DNA from: Nereocystis luetkeana
Taxonomy: Eukaryota > Sar > Phaeophyceae > Laminariales > Laminariaceae
Length of the DNA stretch: 64,000 bases
NCBI GenBank assembly: GCA_031213475.1
Contig: JARUPZ010000004.1
Location: forward strand, 3,187,501-3,251,500
Reading direction: 5' to 3'
In this document: positions 12,101-23,200 of the stretch, piece by piece
How positions within the stretch are numbered: the stretch's first letter is position 1
Layout: each line of letters starts with the position of its first letter
Position numbers and translations under genes: made by a program
The notes under the pieces: generated by a model
The model's database searches: none
What the model saw: only the letters and a program-made list of their open reading frames with translations
What the model was told of the DNA's origin: nothing

Positions 12101-15100
12101 GCAAACTGCGTGTATCTAACACCTCGTATACACTTTGCTTGTGGATTCGTGAGAAAAGACGAACACACCAAAGTAAGTCCTCAGCAAAGAACGTAGCAGC
12201 AGTTCAGAGCACTTGCCTCTTGACCAACGGAGCCAAAACCCACGATCCCCAGTGTCGATCCTCTGAGAGTGCTGCCGCTGAACCTCTTTTTTGCCCACTC
12301 CCCGCGTCTCATGGTGTGGTGGGCCGGTGAAATACTCCGTGACACGCTGAGCATGAGGCCCAGCACCAACTCTGTTATTGTTGTTGTCGTGTCAAGATAA
12401 GCAAGTCCCGCGTAGTCACTCAACGTGTCGTGTGTTGTGTGCTTCGTTAGAAGAACGGCACCTTATCGGATCCAATTATTGATACAATAGTAGGGCTGCC
12501 AGTTAACTGGACTTTACTGCTAGAAACTATGGTAGAAGGGTGGCAAAGTAAGTTGACCAACCATTACTAACTCGCGCAAGTATACATCAAAAACACCATT
12601 CGAGTCACACATAAACGGGCCAGTCAGATACAAAGGCATATAACTCCGCAAATTATCGCACGCAACTGCGAATAACCGTAGTACCTAGCAGTCTAATAAC
12701 TCGTCGGCGACTTACAACCAAGATACTATCACACTTTTTCTTTTCTTTTTTTCTCATCCCATTCATTATCTTCGCACATCTTCTTCTCTCTCTCCTTCCA
12801 ACTCGTAACTCAGATCCGGGGTCACATAGCAGGCTCTTCTCCCCCCTTCCCCCTACGGTACGTGCCTTCATTTTTATCGCGAGAAGATTTCAGCCTTTTC
12901 TTCCCTCGTCGACTCGCATCGAATTGTGCCTACCCACGCTGCAAGGCGCTCTCAACAATTGAATCCTTTTTATTTTTGCAAATAAAGTCAAAGTCCGACC
13001 CACCTGGGGCTCGAACCCAGGACTCAAACAAGTAGAATTCGAGGTTAACCACTTGAACCACCGGGGCGACCGGCAACTCTATTCTATGCCATTGGGGCTC
13101 CGAGAAAAGGTCTGAATATGAGGGATTCGGCTGTTGTCTCGCCCTGAACCCTTGTCCCCTACGTGGTTTACGAATTGGCCTTCCAAGTAATATGCGACCC
13201 ATTCCGGCAATCCTCATCCACGACCTCTATATGTAGGCCTTCCAGGGCACTTCCAAAAAAGTCAGGCCCACAGAAAGCAAAGTCTTGATATCGATTTGAG
13301 TTGATATGCGTAGGGCAGTCAACAAGTCTCTGTCGATGCACCATACAGAACTGATCCTCTGAAGAAAAACCGGGACACTGGTTGAGGCTAGATCTCTTTC
13401 TAGGAAAGGGTGTGTCCCGCTCACTTCGTATTACTGCTCAGGAGTTTCGCATTTCCACGAAAGTGTCGTGGCTGAGTTTTTTATGGCATGCCTCAGTAGG
13501 GTGGTCTATGGCAACGGCTTTGGCTACGATGGCGAGCTTTCAACTTGGTCCGTTGTTCGGCACTTGAATGAATGCGTGCTTTGGTGTTTTGGTGTGCCAT
13601 GCGAAAGGCGCAGAGGGTTCTGCTAGTAGGCATTGCCTGCTATTAATCGTAGCTATTGCCTATTAGTATGCACTGTCTAATGATGGGCATTGCCTATTAA
13701 TAGGCACCACCTATCAAATGCATTGTCTACTCATAGTCATTACCCAATGATAGGCGTTATTCTATAGTAGGTACCGCTGCCGGTGGGCAGCACGAGGATG
13801 TGTCGGCGTCCACTCTGGCAGGCGCCATAAAACTGGAAAACCGTACGCTGCAGTGACTCGAATCGCGTATCTACAGTGTTAACAGTGCTCGACAGTAGCT
13901 CTTCAATGGTTCTACAGTAGCTTTGCAATGGTCCTGCAGTAGCTCTATAAAACGTGTATCTATATCGATAGTGGCTCTACCTTAGTAGTAGCTTTTCAGC
14001 AGTGTGTATATTTATAGCACGTGCATGCATAGCCCTAACCCGCACGGACGAGACGAATACCTGGCAAGCAAGAAGAGAAACGTCTGGATTTCTCGGCAAT
14101 TGTGGAGCTACTTCGCTGTACACCCGAGCCTGTTTTGTGACCGCGGACTGAGCCGTGGCGGTGAGCCAATGCCAGAACTACAATACAATCAATAATAGCT
14201 GACCTGCAACCGACCCCGCGTTTCCCGTAGGAGCATTTACGACAGGAACGCCGAGTTCGAAGGCGGCATCCAGGTCGATGTTGTCCACGCCTGATCCAGC
14301 ACGCCCAACGACCGCTACGCGTGGGCTAGCGACCAGCATGCTTCGGGTGATGCGATTGGCTGAGCGAACCACGACCGCATCGTATCCCGGGAGGACTTGC
14401 TCAAGCTCCGCGTCGCTCATACCATGCGCCGGCGTTATCTCCAGTACCATAACGAAATACGGGAATGTAGCGCATATCATCAATCATCTCAAAATACAGT
14501 GGCATCGCAACAGCGCAAACTGCTGGCATGGCAGCTACGGAAGCGCGCTCCGACGTTCTTCTATTCGTTTCTGAGTTATTAATAGTTCAATGCGCTGTCC
14601 ACCGATGGCTGCGATCACGATTCGGAGGGGGGTTATTAATTGTATAAACCAACCAACCCAAACTACGACGGCAACTGTTATACCAGGCACCGTAAGCAAA
14701 GAGCCATCGGCGGTTACAGATGGACCAAACTACTGCCATTTATACCGCAGCAGTTATTTTGCTCGACAACGTGCATTAAGTGACACTGAGCCGCCGCCGC
14801 CGCCTCCTCGGCCGCCTCCTCGGCCGCCTCCTCCTCACTCCTCAGCCGTATAGGCTTCGAAAACGCGGGGGCATTTCGGTCTATTGAGGCTCAGACTGAA
14901 TGTAGGTAAAACTTGTAAGAATTGTCTACTCTCCCACTCTGTCGCAGTACGATGAGAGTACTCGTGTGCACGTACTGAATCTGTTCCGTGGGACACTATT
15001 ATACCTATACAATATAGGCCGACGAAAAATAAAGAGTGCAATGAGATCAAAAGGCTCACTTTTTGACGGACGCTAAGGAAGTCAGATTGAGAAATGTGCT

Positions 15101-16662
15101 CAGAGGTGAGCGGTACACTAAAACCTACTTCTATGTAATAGTATATGCTCAAGGCCAAACAAGAATGCTGCACAACAACAATAGTGCAAGACTTGCTCAG
15201 ACTAGGTGTTTCTTGTTGGCCCATTCTGTCATCAAGTGATTACCTGGCATCCGGCAGACTCCAACTCCTGGATGGACGGGCACGGAATCAAGCAATGAAG
15301 CAATCAAACAGCGGGGCGGGCGGCAGGTCGCGTTACGTGCTGAATTTTGAAGCTCACAACACGGGTTGAACAGGGAACGTATACGAGCGACAAGGCGCTC
15401 TGCTACGCTTGCTGACTGGGAACACAACAAAATGCGAATGAATCGGACAGAGAGGTCCACGATTTTAAATGTGCAAACTATTAATAGCGACTTGCAAATG
15501 CCAAGAGCTCCATGCTACGTAAAACACTTCTGTACGAGGGTCGGGCAGATTTCGATTTCTTCGTTTGTTTTGAGATACAGCGAGTCCAATAAAATTGTTC
15601 GACGCCATGCGCTGGGTCTCGCAATTCTGTCTGCTTGCTTGCGTTGTCGCGCTCTGATCTGCATGTACTGGATTCGCTGCTGTGCGCAGGGCTGATCGCG
15701 CTGTGCTGTGTTGTGCTGCGGTACAGTAGTAGATGGTTGGCGACAACATGCTCGTCGCATAAGAAAAGGACCACAAAAATATAAAATAAAAAAGCAGAAA
15801 AAGGAGGCTCTTCATCTAGGAATAATAGCCAGTGAAAAAGGAAGGAGAAAGTCTCGCCGGCAGGTGATAGAAGAAGGCGTTGTTGTGGGACCTCTGAGAG
15901 GCCTGGGATGTGCCAACTGAGCCCGCTGAGGAAGAGAGAGACAAAAACAAGAGGTCTATTAATAACAGAGACTACTCGTACCTGGTATGTACTCGTACGA
16001 GGTATACGAGTACTATAGTGTACATACCTGGTACACCAGTACAGCCTGTACTGTACTATTAATAATAAGGCACCAAAACAACTGTTCTCCTATTGCTATA
16101 CTCACTCGTAGATGGTGATACCCGGAGTAAATGTATCCGGTATACGTCTACGTATTGTAGACTAACGTACTGGTACATACCCTAGGGCTGGGTATCTCAC
16201 TCGTGTACGTACTCGTACCGGGTACGTCTGGCATACAGGATGCAGGATGCATCAGGTTTCTTGTGTCGCAAAAGGAAGGGAAATCCGAGGCACGATTCGT
16301 ACGTACAAACCGACTGCTGCTGCACCGGTTCCTGCTGTTGAGTGTTGGTGTGTTAGCAAACCAACATGAAGCTACAACAAAGTTATGCTTCTAGCCTATA
16401 GTGCCATGCTACACAGCACCTGCGTTACCTTACACGCAAAGGAGCTCGTACGAGTACGAATATAGTTTTTGTCACGACGTCTCACATTGAAGCAACACGA
16501 GGAAGCAGGGTCGAGGATCAAGATACGATGATAAGCCACGCCTGAAAGGTCGGTTGCACCGGTAGCTTGCAAAGCTCCACATACGCTATCGGGACCAGCG
16601 GTATTCTCATAAATTCTGGACCGTAAGGCCAGGAACGCGATGGCTACGCCTGATGTCCGCAT
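9118..16662 (-). CDS. D-3-phosphoglycerate dehydrogenase, six exons
   Basis: This enzyme oxidises 3-phosphoglycerate to 3-phosphohydroxypyruvate, the first step of serine synthesis. Exons: 16662-16486, 14438-14204, 12371-12217, 11508-11202, 9865-9763, 9304-9118. All phases agree and give 387 aa. Visible landmarks are RILILDP in exon 1, YDAVVVRSANRIT and VGRAGSGVDN in exon 2, the nucleotide loop GIVGFGSVG (about 179-187), VNTARGG with catalytic Arg284, ALDVFESE with Glu313, and PHLGGSTEE with His335. It stops soon after the catalytic domain, so it lacks the ACT-type regulatory domain. The intron after exon 3 starts with GC. About 45 residues with a hydrophobic start precede the domain, perhaps an organelle-targeting peptide. 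The exon 1-2 join is the weakest point; a small exon could be missing. Lys205 occupies the position usually held by the NAD-selecting Asp. Confidence 0.9.
10880..11115. repeat. Degenerate tandem repeat in a PGDH intron
   Basis: Imperfect repeats of a roughly 12-nt unit resembling cctactgctaac, read on the plus strand, inside the intron between PGDH exons 4 and 5. No gene is seen. The rest of that 1336-bp intron holds nothing recognisable. Confidence 0.6.
12729..13076 (-). mobile_element. tRNA-derived SINE, full-length antisense copy
   Basis: Reading the minus strand, it starts with ttgccggtcgccccggtgg, has the same A box and B box as the copy at 6574-6919, and ends in an A-rich tail (T-rich on the plus strand at about 12729-12752). 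By eye it differs from that copy at only scattered bases. It lies in the 1832-bp intron between PGDH exons 2 and 3, in the same direction as the gene. Confidence 0.85.
13620..13990. repeat. Degenerate short tandem repeats in PGDH intron 2
   Basis: Two adjacent arrays. The first (about 13620-13765) repeats a unit like attgcctattaataggc. The second (about 13855-13985) repeats ctacagtagctcttcaatggt with variations. Both lie in the PGDH intron that carries the SINE. No coding potential is evident. Confidence 0.6.
15385..15920 (+). repeat. Diverged copy of dispersed repeat family C
   Basis: It shares ordered blocks with the family C copy at 59745-60870: ctgctacgcttgctga, acagagaggtccacgatt, gcgacttgcaaatgccaagag, an AG-rich tract, and 'ggacctctgagaggcctggg'. 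It lies in the first PGDH intron. A 10-bp palindrome CTATTAATAG at 15478-15487 interrupts a stretch that is continuous in the other copies. Confidence 0.6.
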
Positions 16663-17228
16663 GACCAGCACGCAGAAAGCAGAGTGCTGTGCCGAGTGGA
16701 TGCTCTGCTGCTGCCAGAGCGCTCTTGGGATGGAAAACAGGTTCCGTTAGCCCACAAGCGTACCGCCTACAAAACCACTATAAAACCCATTGCACATCAG
16801 AGCACCAGAGAGCCTGTTGCATCCAAAGTTCCCAAACACATTTGGTGATACAGGCACAGGCGATTCCGATGATAACTCGGTGGGTGAAGGCTGGTATCAG
16901 AGGAGTGCAAGTTTCTAGATTTGGTGGCTTTCACGGGCGCAATGGTTTTTCTACTGTTAATAGTGACGTGAGCGACCATTTCCATCCCAATCTCAGACGT
17001 GACCACAGCACGACGACAAGGACAGCGCGAGGCACTGCGGCTTGCCCTTCCAGCTTGGTACCCAGCACCAACAAGGGCAACTGCGGCGGCCAAAGCTCTG
17101 GATGTCTGGGTCCAGTGCGCCACGCATCGAATGGTTCCCAGCGATGGAATAGCAACGTTGAGCGCGCGTCTAGTAGAACACAGCTGGCGCGATTCTTGAT
17201 CGCAGAATATCCGCCGACTTTGTCTTCG
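16663..17228. promoter_or_regulatory. Shared upstream region of two divergent genes
   Basis: 566 bp separate the start codons of the phosphoglycerate dehydrogenase (minus) and the lipoyl-like protein (plus). This arrangement suggests a bidirectional promoter and possibly shared control. No TATA box or known operator was recognised. Long open frames on both strands here are explained by GC-rich composition. Confidence 0.5.
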
Positions 17229-20200
17229 ATGCGCGCAAGAGGACCTGCAGCTACTGCAGCCCCTGCTGTTTCTATCGGTAGGGCTTTGCGGAAGCTCTCG
17301 ACGAATTCGGAGAAGGGCTCGAAGACCCCGGAGGGTCCAGATGGGGACAAAAAGCTGGAAGTTGCACCAGTTGCGGAGGCCGGGATAGGGGAAATCACAG
17401 AAGGTTTGCCGGAAGAGCCAAGGCATTCGCACGTGGAGATGCCTTCCATCACCGATGTGAGCAGTGCGAGGAGCCACCCACGTCCCACTACTGCTCTATG
17501 TTATCTGCCGCCGTGTATTATCCTCGACATCGACCTCGTACGACTATTAATATGACAGGCTGGCTCCAACAGCACCACAGACAACGGCATTGTGTCTAGA
17601 CTACCTTGCTTGCAGTATCTATCATACTGCAGGATTATGGTGTTGATCAACAGTATTAATATTGGTAGTATTAATAGCAGTATCACGGGCATACCGTACT
17701 ACTCATGCCACCCTTCCGTCCTATTCGCTCGTTCGAGTATATATCGGTACCTCTTGAAGGGGGGGGGGGGTATCCCACGCGCGTGGAAAAATCCTCGTGT
17801 TCGGTGCCAGCTGTTTTTGCGATTGTGGCTACGCTACGTACTGGTGTCTGTACATAGGGCTCGTCGAAGTTCCGGACGTCCCTACGTACCACTGTTATCT
17901 GCGGGTCGAACGGTCGCCGTGCGTCCAAAGCTCTACGGTAATCCATACCTTGTACTTGTACAGTTTGGTGTGCAGCATGCAGTGTTTTTTTTGTTCTCTC
18001 TTTGATTGTTTCTTTTCGTTTCACTATTTCATAGATTGCGTATGTCGTGCCTGTCGTATCTAGTATGATGACATGGCTTTGCATTGCCTACCGCAGTGCT
18101 TACTGCACACGTGGCAACGTAGTATCTCTGTGGCGTAGCTTTGTGACCACAGAACTTGCATCTCTTCTAGGATTGGAGAATCGGCACGGACACTGGTTGT
18201 GCTGGATGTCGACGGGTAGAAAGAACGGTTTAATGTGAAGAACACACACACACACAGTGCCGCCAGTAATTGCAGTAGCTCTACTTTTTCTTTTTTTATC
18301 CTCCCGCGGATTGGCAAAAATAAAGCTTGTTGCAGAGACTATTATTAATAATAGAACCCAATGCTGACCCAATTCTGCCATCGTTACTGACTGTCTCATC
18401 GTATCGTCGGCACCAGCTACTGCTGTTTGATAACCAGGCACCTATATTATATTTATATTCGTAGTGGAAAACCGAAAAGCTGTTTCAGGCTGGATTTCTA
18501 TTTTTGAGAATGGGTCCGTTCTATACTATCTTCAGGCCACTTCTTATGCCGTCGATTATGCTGTCAGCTGAAAAACAGCTTTCAGTACATTCGCATGAGC
18601 TTTTGCCCCGGAAATGTTGGAAATTGGTCTTTCTTACCCCAGAATGTGTCGGATTTTTCTCCAAAATCTATCTGGGGGTGTTTCCCGCTTCTCCACGCAC
18701 AGGAAATTGCCGTCCGCACTTTTCCGCCCCAACTGGATCAAACACGATCCAAACGCCCGATCGGATCGAAAAAACATATTTTCCGATCCGATCCCCCATC
18801 GCGATCATATTCGCCTTATTTGGACCGGAAAAGTGCCGACGGTGATGATTTCTTGCTATCCGCCCCTCAATAAGCGGGAAACAACCCCTGATAGATCTTA
18901 GAGAGAACTCCGACACATTCTTTGGCGAGAAAGACCAATTTTCAACATGTCCGGGGCAAAAGCTCATGCGAACGTGCTGAAAGGGACTTTTTCAACTGAC
19001 AGAGCGAATCCGACGGCATGAGAATTTCCCCCAGTGCAGCGAATCTCGAATTTATTTTTTCCTGTAAATCTTAGCCTGCCTTTCTCGTTGCTTGTTTTCG
19101 TAATATGTACCAGTAGGCGTCCTGTACTACTGCTGTGTACCTGGTCGTACGTAGCGTTGCAGTAGTACCTGCCGCGTCTCTTGAGTAGGCTATCATGACA
19201 ACATGTCACTGACTGAGATGCCACCACGTACCCGTATGTATAGGGATATCGGGATATCGCACGCATCTCGAAACAACTGAGCTGACGATCGTTTTGATTG
19301 TGTGCTGCTGCCTCCGCACGCAGACAGAGAGAGAGGCCATCCTGACTAGCTGGAACGTCAAAGTGGGCGATGCTATCGAGGCGAGTGCTATGGCACTCGT
19401 ACAGTTTTTTGTTTTGTTTTTTCATGGGGTATTCTTCCGCTCCAGAATTGTTGGAGGCTGTCCTGCGACCACGAACTCAATTTTGGCGATGAGTTAAATG
19501 CGTGAACGGCAACCGAAACAACTACCAGTTCCGCAACAGCACCCTCCGATTCTGGGAGCAAGGCCATCTTTTCCAAGCGGTTTTTGAGCCCTGAAAACGT
19601 AGGCCGAAACTCTGATTTTTTCGTGTTTTCACATGTAATATTTGGACCCTGAGCCCGACCGAACTACTCTACTGCTGTACGTAACCATTTGCCTGATCTC
19701 GTTGCATTTGACCCGCGATTATTGCAACGGACAATGCACCCAATTGTTCCGCTTGCACGCTGTCTACGCCAGATACCATACCTCGTAACTGGTAATACGT
19801 GGTACCTGGTGATACTGTTGGGGGCCTTGTACGACTCGTGTGCGCCGAGCATCACATTGCGGCGCGACGGATGTTGATTTCCCGGCTGCCCCGCCATGTA
19901 CTTATTTGGGGAATGGACCCGAGCTTAGACTCACTACTGTATGATTGCACCACCATTTTGGAGACAACACAACTTGGAAATAGAGGTGGTTCATTTCCAC
20001 AGTAGTCAAAGGGTTAAAAAGCTATTTCCGGCCACCACATTTCTGGCCACCACAGCAGCCGGTGGCTTCGTTGGTATTTGCTACGCGTTGGTAGGTACAG
20101 CATTTTAAAAGAAACATGAGGTAGCATAATTTTTTATTCGAATCGATGAGTAGTGGGAGTGCTGAACCCCATGCGCGATGAAAATGAAGACAAGTGCCGG

Positions 20201-23200
20201 GGAGGAAAAGGAAAGACACCTGTGACCACGGCTTATTGCCCAGGATGGCGCTGAGGCTAACACCTCCCACGATTTGAACTGGCAAGAAAAAATGAGGGTT
20301 GAAAAAATGTGAATATGAATATATGGCAGCACCAGCCGCCGATGCGATCGAAGTCAGTAGAACGGACTTGAGTTTTTTCAGCCTCTCGCCCACAACGAAA
20401 GTACCAGTACTAATTACTACTGTTGTACCACCAGATGAGTGCCGCTCGTACCGTGAGTGCACAGCTAATGTTATACTGGTATGTGGGTAGCCTTTGTCTG
20501 TGGCGCTGGTGCTGTATTTTCGAGTGCTTGTCGTGCTTGTCATTCTTAGCGTGCTTGACGTGCTCGCCGTCCGTGACGTCCTTGACGTTCTTCACGCCCT
20601 CTTGTCGTGCTTGACATTTTTTACGTCATTTTTTTGCTTACTGTGCTCAACGTGCTTGGCGTGCTTCAGGCTGGCGACGTGGTCTGCGAGATCGAGCTGG
20701 AGCAGTTCTCGGTGGGGGTAACCGTGGAAACCTTCGGCTTTCTCGCCGAGATACGTGAGTTGCGGACCGCAAGAGGGTGTTTTCCGCTATGGCAGTGCGC
20801 ACTCTCTGGAAGAGCGTTGGTTTCGAAATCTTGATGTTTTGGTAACTTGTACCACTGCATGCGGATGCCCCCAAGAGGATTGGTCGTGCTGTTAGGACCA
20901 TGGTTTTGTTTGAAGGTTACAATGCGATTCAGCGTCAATCTTGCGCAGCGAGGATTGTTGTCTTGCTGCCAACTTTCAGGCTGCCGACTGCAAGACGCGT
21001 TCTCGTTTGAATGATCACGCACACGCGTCACGTTCGTTATTTCCGCCACTGCAATTTCCCCACCACTCACGTGTGCATTTTGGCGTGAAGCGGTTATCTA
21101 ATGGTTTCAAGATCGAACATGACTGGGGAGAGCGAGTTGATATCTTGGTGCTCTTCACGGCGATCGATCTCCGCTATTGCAATACTTGCCGTCCAACTCA
21201 ACGTTTCGATTTGCTGCTCGATATGTACCACGGAAAAAATTGTCTCCCTCTGATCCTGAGTACTTTGTTTGTCCCCGAAACGTGGGTGATTTGTTAGATT
21301 ACTTTTTGTACTACAAAAAATGCTGTCAGTATAATCTATAGTAATTTAGTGACGAATTCGTCCCCAAAAACGTGAGTGCTTTTGTAAAACCGGTCAAGCA
21401 AGCTGCCGTAGTTTCTGGACCATCACACAACTCACGCGACTTGAGATGGAAAATATACTGCTTCAAAAGAAAACACTACGTGCCTCGTTTTTTGCGATTA
21501 TTTCCATTATTTCTGTCCTGAAAGTTTGACCACGTAATTTTCATCTCTCTAGGATGAAGACACAGGAGTGAGTGTACTGATGTTGGGTAAAAATAACGGT
21601 TTGACGTGTGAAGAAAGCACACACACCGCAACTGCAAAATATCACACAGGTAGTTGCTGGCGGTTTCCATACGATGTATCTGTTTTTCACCTCCCGCTTG
21701 TACTGCTTTGCTCGCGACGCGCTCTGGGTGTGTCGAACTCGAAAATGAAACGTATCCCGTACATATTAATGTCTCTCCGTTTCTCCGTCACAGTGGTGGA
21801 GGCAGGTACCGAGAAGGTTCCTGTGGGGGCCCCTATCGCGACTATCGTGCACACGGAGGAGGACATCGCTCTCTATCGAGCAGCGCAAGAGACTCTAGGT
21901 ATAAACCTGTCACCATCATCTATCCATCCACCTTTATTCCGTACGTACATGATGGCCCGTGAACTCGATCGAATTTGTGTAAAACGCCCTTGTTTGCCAT
22001 AGTAGGCAAGTTCCTCCGGTTTTTACTCGATAATCGACCAGGATTTCATACCCCTTTTAATACTCCAAAAAGCGTCCTAAGCTAAATTCAAGTGCTTTGT
22101 ACTGAAAACGGCGGATGCAGATCCAAAGGGGCTAACGAAGATCTTTGTGTGACAGTCCCGGGCACTGCCAGTGAAAGTGGTTAAACGTAACGCAAAATTC
22201 CATGGTTGTCACCCGCCATGGTTGTCATGCGACATTGTTGTCATTTTTCGGGGCTCTGCTTTGACATGGGTGCCCTTTGCCGTAGTTGCCATTAGCCATG
22301 GCTCCTTTGTCGTGTGTCCTTTGACATGGGTGTCCCTGAGGATGGTGTCCCTGGTTGAGGGCCCTTTTGACTGGTTGCCATTAGTCGTGGTTTTATTTTG
22401 ATGTGCACCCTTTGACATTGGTGTATCTTGACATGGTTGTCCTTGGTGATTGCCGTCCTTTGACATGGTTGTCCGTTGCTTTTGTCGTCCTTTGGCATGG
22501 TTGTCCTTTTTATCATTGCTGTATTTTTTGGCCATGTGTCCTATGACATGGGTACCCTTGACATGGTTGTGCTTCGACGTGGTTGCGATTTTATATGGTC
22601 GCCCCTTGAGTTGGTTGGGCTGTATTTTGACGTGGTTGTAATTTGTCACCGTTGTCCTTCATCAGCGCCGGCGAGCGAGGAACCGGAAAACGAGGATTCT
22701 AAGGGTGAAGCTGAAGATGATTTTACGTGGAAGGATGTCTTGAAGGCTGTCCTGCGCCTCCGTCAGAATGACAAATTGTCGGAAGGTGAGCCAGGAGCAC
22801 ACGAACCAAAAAATCACCATCCCACTTTTTTTTTGAGACCCAGACAAGGGGGGCACACTATAATCAAGGAAAAAATGAAGAAAAAAGTGCGTTTTTTTAT
22901 TCGTACAGAAATCCCATCCCAATTTGTACTATTAATAGTCTGTTCTTCTTTCTGACCTCTCTGAGAGAGTGGCGTCGTTTTCTCTTTTCGTTGTCTACCC
23001 TACGGTGAGCTATGCTATGGTACAGGAGGGGTACGTTTGGACCGTACCGTTACGCTTCTGTCTCACCGGCCTCCAAAACTGAGGAACCCCCAATCTCAGC
23101 ACTGTACACTAGCTTTGGAATCCCATTTTTGTTTTTCCACCGTTTAATATTGAGGGGAGCTTACCACTTCTTCGACAAAATGGTTGACATACACTGCGTA

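Noticed and set aside
16797-17488. Long open frames (185 and 226 codons) on the minus strand over the first exon of the lipoyl-like gene
   Set aside because: They are antisense to a well-supported exon, match no family, and arise from GC-rich sequence with few stops.
18595-18967. Similar MSFCPG-type frames on both strands
   Set aside because: The match is caused by the palindromic foldback element.
22209-22649. 146-codon basic frame on the minus strand
   Set aside because: It runs through a degenerate minisatellite within an intron.
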